From assembly GCA_036924085.1 (NCBI GenBank), contig JAVGWX010000011.1, positions 92,383,819-92,447,818 on the forward strand: a stretch of DNA of 64,000 nt. Direction: 5' to 3'. Made by a program: the position numbers and the translations under genes. A model generated the notes under the pieces. That model searched no databases. It had not been told where the DNA came from and was given only the letters and a program-made list of their open reading frames with translations. This DNA comes from Ariolimax columbianus. Its lineage: Eukaryota > Mollusca > Gastropoda > Stylommatophora > Arionidae. This document shows, in pieces, positions 1-11,600 of this stretch (its first letter is position 1; every line of letters starts with the position of its first letter).

Positions 1-1215
1 TTGTGTTTCTCTGCTTGAGTGAGAGGTCTGGTTGGTGTTTCTCTGCTTGAGAGAGAAGGCTGGTTGGTGTTTCTCTGCTTTAGTGAGAGGGCTGTTTGGT
101 GTTTCTCTGCTTGAGTGAGAGGGCTGGTTTGTGTTTCTCTGCTTGAGTGAGAGGGCTGGTTGGTGTTTCTCTGCTTGTGTGAGAGGGCTGGTTGGTGTTT
201 CTCTGCTTGAGTGAGAGGGCTGGTTTGTGTTTCTCTGCTTGAGTGAGAGGGCTGGTTGGTGTTTCTCTGCTTGAGTGAGAGGGCTGGTTGGTGTTTCTCT
301 GCTTGTATGGACTGGTTGGTTTTTCTCTGCTTGAGTGAGTGGGCTGGTTTGTGTTTCTCTGCTTGTGTGCGCTGATTGGTGTTTCTCTGCTTGAGTGAGA
401 GGGATGATTGGTGTTTCTCTGCTTGTGTGGGCTGGTTGATGTTTCTCTGCTTGAGCGAGAGGGCTTGTTGATGTTTCTCTGCTTGAGTGGGCTAGTTGGA
501 GTTTCTCTGCTTGAGTGGGCTAGTTGGTGTCTCTCTGCTTGAGTGAGAGGGCTGGCTGGTGTTTCTCTGCTTAAGTGAGAGGGCTGGTTGGTGTTTTTCT
601 GCTTGAGTGGGCTAGTTGGTATTTCTCTGCTTGATTGGGCTAGTTGGTGTTTATCTGCTTGAGTGGGCTAGTTGGTGTTTCTCTCCTTGAGTGGGCTAGT
701 TGGTGTTTCTCTGCTTGAGTGGGAGGGTTGGTGTTTCTCTGCTTGAGTGAGAGGGCTGGTTGGTGTTTCTCTGCTTGAGAGAGAAGGCTGGTTGGTGTTT
801 CTCTTCTTGAGTGAGACGGCTGTTTCGTGTTTCTCTGCTTGAGTGAGAGGGCTGGTTTGTGTTTCTCTGCTTGAGGGAGAGGGCTGGTTGGTGTTTCTCT
901 GCTTGAGTGAGAGGGCTGGTTTGTGTTTCTCTGCTTGAGTGAGAGGGCTGGTTTGTGTTTCTCTGCTTGAGTGAGAGGGCTGGTTGGTGTTTCTGTGCTT
1001 GTGTGGGAGGGCTGGTTGGTGTTTCTCTGCTTGAGTGGGCTGGTTGGTGTTTCTCTGCTTGTGTGGGATGGTTTGTGTTTCTCTGCTTGAGTAAGAGTGC
1101 TGATTGGTGTTTCTCTGCTTGTGTGGGCTGGTTGATGTTTCTCTGCTTGAGCGAGAGGGCTGGTTGGTGTTTATCTGCTTGAGTGGGCTAGTTGGTGTGT
1201 CTCTGCTTGAGTGGG
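1..1215 (+). repeat. Satellite, left partial segment
   Basis: Monomers of the same family precede the first recognisable unit boundary. Positions of about 955-1,182 match about 5,166-5,396, showing that the segment belongs to the same higher-order family. The segment at 5,397-5,693 has about 264 extra bases relative to this one, made by a local duplication around the variant GTGTGTCTCTGC. Confidence 0.75.
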
Positions 1216-4200
1216 CTAGTGTGTGTTTCTCTGCTTGAGTGAGAGGGCTTGTTGGTGTTTTTCTGCTTTATTGGGCTGGTTTGTGTTTCTCTGCTTGAGT
1301 GAGAGTGCTGATTGGTGTTTCTCTGCTTGTGTGGGCTGGTTGGTGTTTCTCTGCTTGAGCGAGAGGACTGGTTGGTGTTTATCTGCTTGAGTGGGAGGGA
1401 TGGTTGGTGTTTCTCTGCTTGACAGAGATTGCTGGTTGGTGTTTCTCTGCTTGAGTAAGAGGGCTGGTTGGTGTTTCTCTGCTTGAGTGAGAGGCCTGGT
1501 TGGTGTTTCTCTGCTTGTGTGGGAGGGCTGGTGTTTCTCTGCTTGTGTGAGAGGGCTGGTTGGTGTTTCTCTGCTTATGTGGGAGGGTGGTTTGTGTTTC
1601 TCTGCTTGTGTGAGAGGGCTGGTTGGTGTTTCTCTGCTTGAGTGGGCTAGTTGGTGTTTTTCTGCTTGAGTGAGAGGGTTTGTGTTTCTCTGCTTATGTG
1701 AGAGGGCTGGTTGGTGTTTCTCTGCTTGAGTGAGAGGGCTGATTGGTGTTTCTCTGCTCGTGTGGGCTGGTTGGTGTTTCTCTGCTTGTGTGGGCTGGTT
1801 AGTGTTTCTCTGCTTGAGTGAGAGGGCTGATTGGTGTTTCTCTGCTTGTGTGGGCTGGTTTGTGTTTGTCTGATTTAGTGAGTGGGCTGGTTGGTGTTTC
1901 TGTGCTTGTGTGGGCTGGTTGGTGTGTCTCTGCTTGAGTGAGAGGGCTGATTGGTGTTTCTCTGCTTGAGTGAAAGGGCTGATTGGTGTTTCTCTGCTCA
2001 TGTGGGCTGGTTGATGTTTCTCTGCTTGAGCGAGAGGGCTTGTTGGTGTTTCTCTGCTTGAGTGGGCTAGTTGGTGTTTCTCTGCTCGAGTGAGAGGGCT
2101 GGTTGGTGTTTTTCAGCTTAAGTGAGAGGGCTGGTTGGTGTTTCTCTGCTCGAGTGGGCTAGTTGGTGTTTCTCTGCTTGAGTGGGCTAGTTGGTGTTTC
2201 TCTGCTTGAGTGGGCTAGTTGGTGTTTCTTTGCTTGAGTGAGAAAGCTGGTTGGTGTTTCTCTGCTTGAGTGAGAAGGCTGGTTGGTGTTTCTCTGCTTT
2301 AGTGAGAGGGCTGGTTTGTGTTTCTCTGATTTAGTGAGAGGGCTGGTTGGTGTTTCTCTGCTTGAGTTAGAGGGTAGGTGTTTCTCTGCTTGCGTGAGAG
2401 GGCTGGTTGGTGTTTCTCTGCTTGCGTGGAAGGGTTGGTGTTTCTCTGCTTGAGTGAGAGGGCGGGTTGGTGTTTCTCTGCTTGCGTGAGAGGGCTGATT
2501 GATGTTTCTCTGCTTGTGTGGAAGGGTTGGTGTTTCTCTGCTTGTGTGGAAGGGTTGGTATTTCTCTGCTTGAGTGAGAGGGCTGGTTGGTGTTTCTCTG
2601 CTTGCGTGAGAGGGCTTGTTGATGTTTCTTTGCTTGTGTGGAAGGGTTGGTGTTTCTCTGCTTGAGTGAGAGGGCTGGTTGGTGTTTCTCTGCTTGCGTG
2701 GACGGGTTGGTGTTTCTCTGCTTGAGTGAGAGGGCTGGTTTGTGTTTCTCTGCTTGCGTGAGAGGGCTGGTTGAATTTTCTCTGCTTGTGTGGAAGGGTT
2801 GGTGTTTCTCTGCTTGTGTGGAAGGGTTGGTGTTTCTCTGCTTGAGTGGGAAGGCTGGTTGGTGTTTCTCTGATTTAGTGAGAGGGCTGGTTGGTGTTTC
2901 TCTGCTTGAGTGAGAGGGTTCGTGTTTCTCTGCTTGTGTGAGAGGGCTGGTTGGTGTTTCTCTGTTTGAATGAGAGGGCTGATTAGTGTTTTTCTGCTTG
3001 TGTCGGCTGGTTGGTGTTTCTCTGCTTGTGTGGGCTGGTTAGTGTTTCTCTGCTTGAGTGAGAGGGCTGATTGGTGTCTCTCTGCTTGTGTGGACTGGTT
3101 TGTGTTTCTCTGCTTGAGTGAGTGGGCTGGTTGGTGTTTCTCTGTTTGTGTGGGCTGGTTTGTGTTTCTCTGCTTGAGTGAGAGGGCTGATTGGTGTTTC
3201 TCTGCTTGTGTGGGCTGGTTGATGTTTCTCTGCTTGAGCGAGATGGCTTGTTAGTGTTTCTCTGCTTGAGTGGGCTAGTTTGAGTTTCTCTGCTTTAGTG
3301 GGATAGTTGCTGTTTCTCTGCTTGAGTGAGAGGGCTGGTTGGTGTTTCTCTGCTTGAGTGGGCTAGTTGGTGTTTCTCTGCTTGAGGGGGCTGGTTGGTG
3401 TTTCTCTGCTTGAGTGGGAAGTTTGGTGTTTCTCTGCTTTAGTGAGAGGGCTGGTTGGTGTTTCTCTGCTTGAGAGAGAAGGCTGGTTGGTGTTTCTCTG
3501 CTTGAGTGAGAGGGCTGGTTTGTGTTTCTCTGCTTTAGTGAGAGGGCTGGTTGGTGTTTCTCTGCTTGAGTGAGAGGGCTGGTTGGTGTTTCTCTGCTTG
3601 TGTGGGATGGCTGGTTGGTGTTTCTCTGCTTGAGTGGGCTGGTTTGTGTTTCTCTGCTTGTGTGGGCTGGTTTGTGTTTCTCTGCTTGAGTGAGAGTGCT
3701 GATTGGTGTTTCTCTGCTTGTGTGGGCTGGTTGATGTTTCTCTGCTTGAGCGAGAGGGCTTGTTGGTGTTTCTCTGCTTGAGTGGGCTAGTTGGAGTTTC
3801 TCTGCTTGACTAAGCTAGTTGGTGTTTCTCTGCTTGAGTGAGAGGGCTTGTTGGTGTTTCTCTGCTTAAGTGAGAGGGCTGGTTGGTGTTCTTCTGCTTG
3901 AGTGGGCTAGTTGGTGTTTCTCTGCTTGATTGGGCTGGTTTGTGTTTCTCTACTTGAGTGAGAGTGCTGATTGGTGTTTCTCTGCTTGTGTGGGCTGGTT
4001 GATGTTTCTCTGCTTGAGCGAGAGGGCTGGTTGGTGTTTATCTGCTTGAGTGGGCTAGTTGGTGTTTCTCTGCTTGAGTGGGCTAGTTGGTGTTTCTGTG
4101 CTTGAGTGGGAGGGTTGGTGTTTCTCTGCTTGAGTGAGAGGGCTGGTTGGTGTTTCTCTGCTTGAGTGAGAGGGATGGTTTGTGTTTCTCTGCTTGACAG

Positions 4201-5693
4201 AGAGGGCTGGTTGGTGTTTCTCTGCTTGAGTAAGAGGGCTGGTTGGTGTTTCTCTGCTTGAGTGAGAGGCCTGGTTGCTGTTTCTCTGCTTGTGTGGGAG
4301 GGCTGGTGTTTCTCTGCTTGTGTGAGAGGGCTGGTTGGTGTTTCTCTGCTTGTGTGGGAGGGTGGTTTGTGTTTCTCTGCTTGTGTGAGAGGGCTGGTTG
4401 GTGTTTCTCTGCTTTAGTGGGATAGTTGGTGTTTTTCTGCTTGAGTGAGAGGGTTGGTGTTTCTCTGCTTGTGTGAGAGGGCTGGTTGGTGTTTCTCTGC
4501 TTGAGTGTGAGGACTTATTGGTGTTTCTCTGCTTGTGTGGGCTGGTTGGTGTTTCTATGCTTGTGTGGGCTGGTTAGTGTTTCTCTGCTTGAGTGAGAGG
4601 GCTGATTGGTGTTTCTCTGCTTTTGTGGGCTGGTTGGTGTTTCTCTGATTGAGTGAGTGGGCTGGTTGGTGTTTCTGTGCTTGTGTGGGCTGGTTTGTGT
4701 GTCTCTGCTTGAGTGAGAGCGCTGATTGGTATTTCTCTGCTTGATTGGGCTAGTTGGTGTTTATCTGCTTGAGTGGGCTAGTTGGTGTTTCTCTGCTTGA
4801 ATGGGAGGGCTGGTTGGTGTTTCTCTGCTTGAGAGAGAAGGCTGGTTGGTGTTTCTCTGCTTGAGTGAGACGGCTGGTTCGTGTTTCTCTGCTTGAGTTA
4901 GAGGGCTGGTTTGTGTTTCTCTGCTTGAGGGAGAGGGCTGGTTGGTGTTTCTCTGCTTGAGTGAGAGGGCTGGTTGGTGTTTCTTTGCTTGAGAGAGAAG
5001 GCTGGTTGGTGTTTCTCTGCTTGAGTGAGACGGCTGGTTCGTGTTTCTCTGCTTGAGTTAGAGGGCTGGTTTGTGTTTCTCTGCTTGAGGGAGAGGGCTG
5101 GTTGGTGTTTCTCTGCTTGAGTGAGAGGGCTGGTTTGTGTTTCTCTGCTTGAGTGAGAGGGCTGGTTGGTGTTTCTCTGCTTGAGTGAGAGGGCTGGTTG
5201 GTGTTTCTGTGCTTGTGTGGGAGGGCTGGTTGGTGTTTCTCTGCTTGAGTGGGCTGGTTGGTGTTTCTCTGCTTGTGTGGGATGGTTTGTGTTTCTCTGC
5301 TTGAGTGAGAGTGCTGATTGGTGTTTCTCTGCTTGTGTGGGCTGGTTGACGTTTCTCTGCTTGAGCGAGAGGGCTGGTTGGTGTTTATCTGCTTGAGTGG
5401 GCTAGTTGGTGTGTCTCTGCTTGAGAGGGCTAGTGTGTGTTTCTCTGCTTGAGTGAAAGGGCTTGTTGGTGTTTCTCTGCTTTATTGGGCTGGTTTGTGT
5501 TTCTCTGCTTGAGTGAGAGTGCTGATTGGTGTTTCTCTGCTTCTGTGGGCTGGTTGGTGTTTCTCTGCTTGAGCGAGAGGGCTGGTTGGTGTTTATCTGC
5601 TTGAATGGGCTAGTTGGTGTTTCTGTGCTCGAGTGGGCTGGTTGGTGTTTCTCTGCTTGAGTGGGCTAGTTGGTGTGTCTCTGCTTGAGTGGG
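1216..5693 (+). repeat. Satellite higher-order block I (4,478 bp, partial)
   Basis: The variant monomer order starting at 1,216 recurs at 5,694 with a shift of 4,478 bp and nearly perfect identity, for example the marker segments at 1,487, 2,378, 2,970 and 4,243. It shares with block II the private variant GGCGGGTTGG (about 2,462 and 6,950), which blocks III and IV lack. It differs from block II at a few bases, for instance around 1,377 and 4,277. Confidence 0.85.
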
Positions 5694-8600
5694 CTAGTGT
5701 GTGTTTCTCTGCTTGAGTGAGAGGGCTTGTTGGTGTTTTTCTGCTTTATTGGGCTGGTTTGTGTTTCTCTGCTTGAGTGAGAGTGCTGATTGGTGTTTCT
5801 CTGCTTGTGTGGGCTGGTTGGTGTTTCTCTGCTTGAGCGAGAGGGCTGGTTGGTGTTTATCTGCTTGAGTGGGAGGGATGGTTGGTGTTTCTCTGCTTGA
5901 CAGAGATTGCTGGTTGGTGTTTCTCTGCTTGAGTAAGAGGGCTGGTTGGTGTTTCTCTGCTTGAGTGAGAGGCCTGGTTGGTGTTTCTCTGCTTGTGTGG
6001 GAGGGCTGGTGTTTCTCTGCTTGTGTGAGAGGGCTGGTTGGTGTTTCTCTGCTTATGTGGGAGGGTGGTTTGTGTTTCTCTGCTTGTGTGAGAGGGCTGG
6101 TTGGTGTTTCTCTGCTTGAGTGGGCTAGTTGGTGTTTTTCTGCTTGAGTGAGAGGGTTTGTGTTTCTCTGCTTATGTGAGAGGGCTGGTTGGTGTTTCTC
6201 TGCTTGAGTGAGAGGGCTGATTGGTGTTTCTCTGCTCGTGTGGGCTGGTTGGTGTTTCTCTGCTTGTGTGGGCTGGTTAGTGTTTCTCTGCTTGAGTGAG
6301 AGGGCTGATTGGTGTTTCTCTGCTTGTGTGGGCTGGTTTGTGTTTGTCTGATTTAGTGAGTGGGCTGGTTGGTGTTTCTGTGCTTGTGTGGGCTGGTTGG
6401 TGTGTCTCTGCTTGAGTGAGAGGGCTGATTGGTGTTTCTCTGCTTGAGTGAAAGGGCTGATTGGTGTTTCTCTGCTCATGTGGGCTGGTTGATGTTTCTC
6501 TGCTTGAGCGAGAGGGCTTGTTGGTGTTTCTCTGCTTGAGTGGGCTAGTTGGTGTTTCTCTGCTCGAGTGAGAGGGCTGGTTGGTGTTTTTCAGCTTAAG
6601 TGAGAGGGCTGGTTGGTGTTTCTCTGCTCGAGTGGGCTAGTTGGTGTTTCTCTGCTTGAGTGGGCTAGTTGGTGTTTCTCTGCTTGAGTGGGCTAGTTGG
6701 TGTTTCTTTGCTTGAGTGAGAAAGCTGGTTGGTGTTTCTCTGCTTGAGTGAGAAGGCTGGTTGGTGTTTCTCTGCTTTAGTGAGAGGGCTGGTTTGTGTT
6801 TCTCTGATTTAGTGAGAGGGCTGGTTGGTGTTTCTCTGCTTGAGTTAGAGGGTAGGTGTTTCTCTGCTTGCGTGAGAGGGCTGGTTGGTGTTTCTCTGCT
6901 TGCGTGGAAGGGTTGGTGTTTCTCTGCTTGAGTGAGAGGGCGGGTTGGTGTTTCTCTGCTTGCGTGAGAGGGCTGATTGATGTTTCTCTGCTTGTGTGGA
7001 AGGGTTGGTGTTTCTCTGCTTGTGTGGAAGGGTTGGTATTTCTCTGCTTGAGTGAGAGGGCTGGTTGGTGTTTCTCTGCTTGCGTGAGAGGGCTTGTTGA
7101 TGTTTCTTTGCTTGTGTGGAAGGGTTGGTGTTTCTCTGCTTGAGTGAGAGGGCTGGTTGGTGTTTCTCTGCTTGCGTGGACGGGTTGGTGTTTCTCTGCT
7201 TGAGTGAGAGGGCTGGTTTGTGTTTCTCTGCTTGCGTGAGAGGGCTGGTTGAATTTTCTCTGCTTGTGTGGAAGGGTTGGTGTTTCTCTGCTTGTGTGGA
7301 AGGGTTGGTGTTTCTCTGCTTGAGTGGGAAGGCTGGTTGGTGTTTCTCTGATTTAGTGAGAGGGCTGGTTGGTGTTTCTCTGCTTGAGTGAGAGGGTTCG
7401 TGTTTCTCTGCTTGTGTGAGAGGGCTGGTTGGTGTTTCTCTGTTTGAATGAGAGGGCTGATTAGTGTTTTTCTGCTTGTGTCGGCTGGTTGGTGTTTCTC
7501 TGCTTGTGTGGGCTGGTTAGTGTTTCTCTGCTTGAGTGAGAGGGCTGATTGGTGTCTCTCTGCTTGTGTGGACTGGTTTGTGTTTCTCTGCTTGAGTGAG
7601 TGGGCTGGTTGGTGTTTCTCTGTTTGTGTGGGCTGGTTTGTGTTTCTCTGCTTGAGTGAGAGGGCTGATTGGTGTTTCTCTGCTTGTGTGGGCTGGTTGA
7701 TGTTTCTCTGCTTGAGCGAGATGGCTTGTTAGTGTTTCTCTGCTTGAGTGGGCTAGTTTGAGTTTCTCTGCTTTAGTGGGATAGTTGCTGTTTCTCTGCT
7801 TGAGTGAGAGGGCTGGTTGGTGTTTCTCTGCTTGAGTGGGCTAGTTGGTGTTTCTCTGCTTGAGGGGGCTGGTTGGTGTTTCTCTGCTTGAGTGGGAAGT
7901 TTGGTGTTTCTCTGCTTTAGTGAGAGGGCTGGTTGGTGTTTCTCTGCTTGAGAGAGAAGGCTGGTTGGTGTTTCTCTGCTTGAGTGAGAGGGCTGGTTTG
8001 TGTTTCTCTGCTTTAGTGAGAGGGCTGGTTGGTGTTTCTCTGCTTGAGTGAGAGGGCTGGTTGGTGTTTCTCTGCTTGTGTGGGATGGCTGGTTGGTGTT
8101 TCTCTGCTTGAGTGGGCTGGTTTGTGTTTCTCTGCTTGTGTGGGCTGGTTTGTGTTTCTCTGCTTGAGTGAGAGTGCTGATTGGTGTTTCTCTGCTTGTG
8201 TGGGCTGGTTGATGTTTCTCTGCTTGAGCGAGAGGGCTTGTTGGTGTTTCTCTGCTTGAGTGGGCTAGTTGGAGTTTCTCTGCTTGACTAAGCTAGTTGG
8301 TGTTTCTCTGCTTGAGTGAGAGGGCTTGTTGGTGTTTCTCTGCTTAAGTGAGAGGGCTGGTTGGTGTTCTTCTGCTTGAGTGGGCTAGTTGGTGTTTCTC
8401 TGCTTGATTGGGCTGGTTTGTGTTTCTCTACTTGAGTGAGAGTGCTGATTGGTGTTTCTCTGCTTGTGTGGGCTGGTTGATGTTTCTCTGCTTGAGCGAG
8501 AGGGCTGGTTGGTGTTTATCTGCTTGAGTGGGCTAGTTGGTGTTTCTCTGCTTGAGTGGGCTAGTTGGTGTTTCTGTGCTTGAGTGGGAGGGTTGGTGTT

Positions 8601-11600
8601 TCTCTGCTTGAGTGAGAGGGCTGGTTGGTGTTTCTCTGCTTGAGTGAGAGGGATGGTTTGTGTTTCTCTGCTTGACAGAGAGGGCTGGTTGGTGTTTCTC
8701 TGCTTGAGTAAGAGGGCTGGTTGGTGTTTCTCTGCTTGAGTGAGAGGCCTGGTTGGTGTTTCTCTGCTTGTGTGGGAGGGCTGGTGTTTCTCTGCTTGTG
8801 TGAGAGGGCTGGTTGGTGTTTCTCTGCTTGTGTGGGAGGGTGGTTTGTGTTTCTCTGCTTGTGTGAGAGGGCTGGTTGGTGTTTCTCTGCTTTAGTGGGA
8901 TAGTTGGTGTTTTTCTGCTTGAGTGAGAGGGTTGGTGTTTCTCTGCTTGTGTGAGAGGGCTGGTTGGTGTTTCTCTGCTTGAGTGTGAGGACTTATTGGT
9001 GTTTCTCTGCTTGTGTGGGCTGGTTGGTGTTTCTATGCTTGTGTGGGCTGGTTAGTGTTTCTCTGCTTGAGTGAGAGGGCTGATTGGTGTTTCTCTGCTT
9101 TTGTGGGCTGGTTGGTGTTTCTCTGATTGAGTGAGTGGGCTGGTTGGTGTTTCTGTGCTTGTGTGGGCTGGTTTGTGTGTCTCTGCTTGAGTGAGAGCGC
9201 TGATTGGTATTTCTCTGCTTGATTGGGCTAGTTGGTGTTTATCTGCTTGAGTGGGCTAGTTGGTGTTTCTCTGCTTGAATGGGAGGGCTGGTTGGTGTTT
9301 CTCTGCTTGAGAGAGAAGGCTGGTTGGTGTTTCTCTGCTTGAGTGAGACGGCTGGTTCGTGTTTCTCTGCTTGAGTTAGAGGGCTGGTTTGTGTTTCTCT
9401 GCTTGAGGGAGAGGGCTGGTTGGTGTTTCTCTGCTTGAGTGAGAGGGCTGGTTGGTGTTTCTTTGCTTGAGAGAGAAGGCTGGTTGGTGTTTCTCTGCTT
9501 GAGTGAGACGGCTGGTTCGTGTTTCTCTGCTTGAGTTAGAGGGCTGGTTTGTGTTTCTCTGCTTGAGGGAGAGGGCTGGTTGGTGTTTCTCTGCTTGAGT
9601 GAGAGGGCTGGTTTGTGTTTCTCTGCTTGAGTGAGAGGGCTGGTTGGTGTTTCTCTGCTTGAGTGAGAGGGCTGGTTGGTGTTTCTGTGCTTGTGTGGGA
9701 GGGCTGGTTGGTGTTTCTCTGCTTGAGTGGGCTGGTTGGTGTTTCTCTGCTTGTGTGGGATGGTTTGTGTTTCTCTGCTTGAGTGAGAGTGCTGATTGGT
9801 GTTTCTCTGCTTGTGTGGGCTGGTTGACGTTTCTCTGCTTGAGCGAGAGGGCTGGTTGGTGTTTATCTGCTTGAGTGGGCTAGTTGGTGTGTCTCTGCTT
9901 GAGAGGGCTAGTGTGTGTTTCTCTGCTTGAGTGAAAGGGCTTGTTGGTGTTTCTCTGCTTTATTGGGCTGGTTTGTGTTTCTCTGCTTGAGTGAGAGTGC
10001 TGATTGGTGTTTCTCTGCTTCTGTGGGCTGGTTGGTGTTTCTCTGCTTGAGCGAGAGGGCTGGTTGGTGTTTATCTGCTTGAATGGGCTAGTTGGTGTTT
10101 CTGTGCTTGAGTGGGAGGGTTGGTGTTTCTCTGCTTGAGTGAGAGGGCTGGTTGGTGTTTCTCTGCTTGAGTGAGAGGGATGGTTGGTGTTTCTCTGCTT
10201 GACAGAGATTGCTGGTTGGTGTTTCTCTGCTTGAGTAAGAGGGCTGGTTGGTGTTTCTCTTCTTGAGTGAGAGGCCTGGTTGGTGTTTCTCTGCTTGTGT
10301 GGGAGGGCTGGTGTTTCTCTGCTTGTGTGAGAGGGCTGGTTGGTGTTTCTCTGCTTGTGTGGGAGGGTGGTTTGTGTTTCTCTGCTTGTGTGAGAGGGCT
10401 GGTTGGTGTTTCTCTGCTTGAGTGGGCTAGTTGGTGTTTTTCTGCTTGAGTGAGAGGGTTTGTGTTTCTCTGCTTGTGTGAGAGGGCTGGTTGGTGTTTC
10501 TCTGCTTGAGTGAGAGGGCTGATTGGTGTTTCTCTGCTCGTGTGGGCTAGTTGGTGTTTCTCTGCTTGTGTGGGCTGGTTAGTGTTTCTCTGCTTGAGTG
10601 AGAGGGCTGATTGGTGTTTCTCTGCTTGTGTGGGCTGGTTTGTGTTTGTCTGATTTAGTGAGTGGGCTGGTTGGTGTTTCTGTGCTTGTGTGGGCTGGTT
10701 GGTGTGTCTCTGCTTGAGTGAGAGGGCTGATTGGTGTTTCTCTGCTTGAGTGAAAGGGCTGATTGGTGTTTTCCTGCTCATGTGGGCTGGTTGATGTTTC
10801 TCTGCTTGAGCGAGAGGGCTTGTTGGTGTTTCTCTGCTTGAGTGGGCTAGTTGGTGTTTCTCTGCTCGAGTGAGAGGGCTGGTTGGTGTTTTTCAGCTTA
10901 AGTGAGAGGGCTGGTTGGTGTTTCTCTGCTCGAGTGGGCTAGTTGGTGTTTCTCTGCTTGAGTGGGCTAGTTGGTGTTTCTCTGCTTGAGTGGGCTAGTT
11001 GGTGTTTCTTTGCTTGAGTGAGAAAGCTGGTTGGTGTTTCTCTGCTTGAGTGAGAAGGCTGGTTGGTGTTTCTCTGCTTTAGTGAGAGGGCTGGTTTGTG
11101 TTTCTCTGATTTAGTGAGAGGGCTGGTTGGTGTTTCTCTGCTTGAGTGAGAGGGTTGGTGTTTCTCTGCTTGTGTGAGAGGGCTGGTTGGTGTTTCTCTG
11201 CTTGCGTGAGAGGGCTGGTTGGTGTTTCTCTGCTTGCGTGGAAGGGTTGGTGTTTCTCTGCTTGAGTGAGAGGACTGGTTGGTGTTTCTCTGCTTGCGTG
11301 AGAGGGCTGATATGTTTCTCTGCTTGTGTGGAAGGGTTGGTGTTTCTCTGCTTGTGTGGAAGGGTTTGTGTTTCTCTGCTTGAGTGAGAGGGCTGGTTGG
11401 TGTTTCTCTGCTTGCGTGAGAGGGCTTGTTGATGTTTCTTTGCTTGTGTGGAAGGGTTGGTGTTTCTCTGCTTGAGTGAGAGGGCTGGTTGGTGTTTCTC
11501 TGCTTGCGTGGACGGGTTGGTGTTTCTCTGCTTGAGTGAGAGGGCTGGTTTGTGTTTCTCTGCTTGCGTGAGAGGGCTGGTTGAATTTTCTCTGCTTGTG

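Noticed and set aside
1216..2001. 261-codon minus-strand frame rich in QAEKHQ/KQRNTN, repeated at 5,694, 16,321 and 21,767
   Set aside because: Pure translation of the satellite. Its ends depend on monomer length shifts, and its conservation is explained by the higher-order duplication. No domain, splice site or codon signal.
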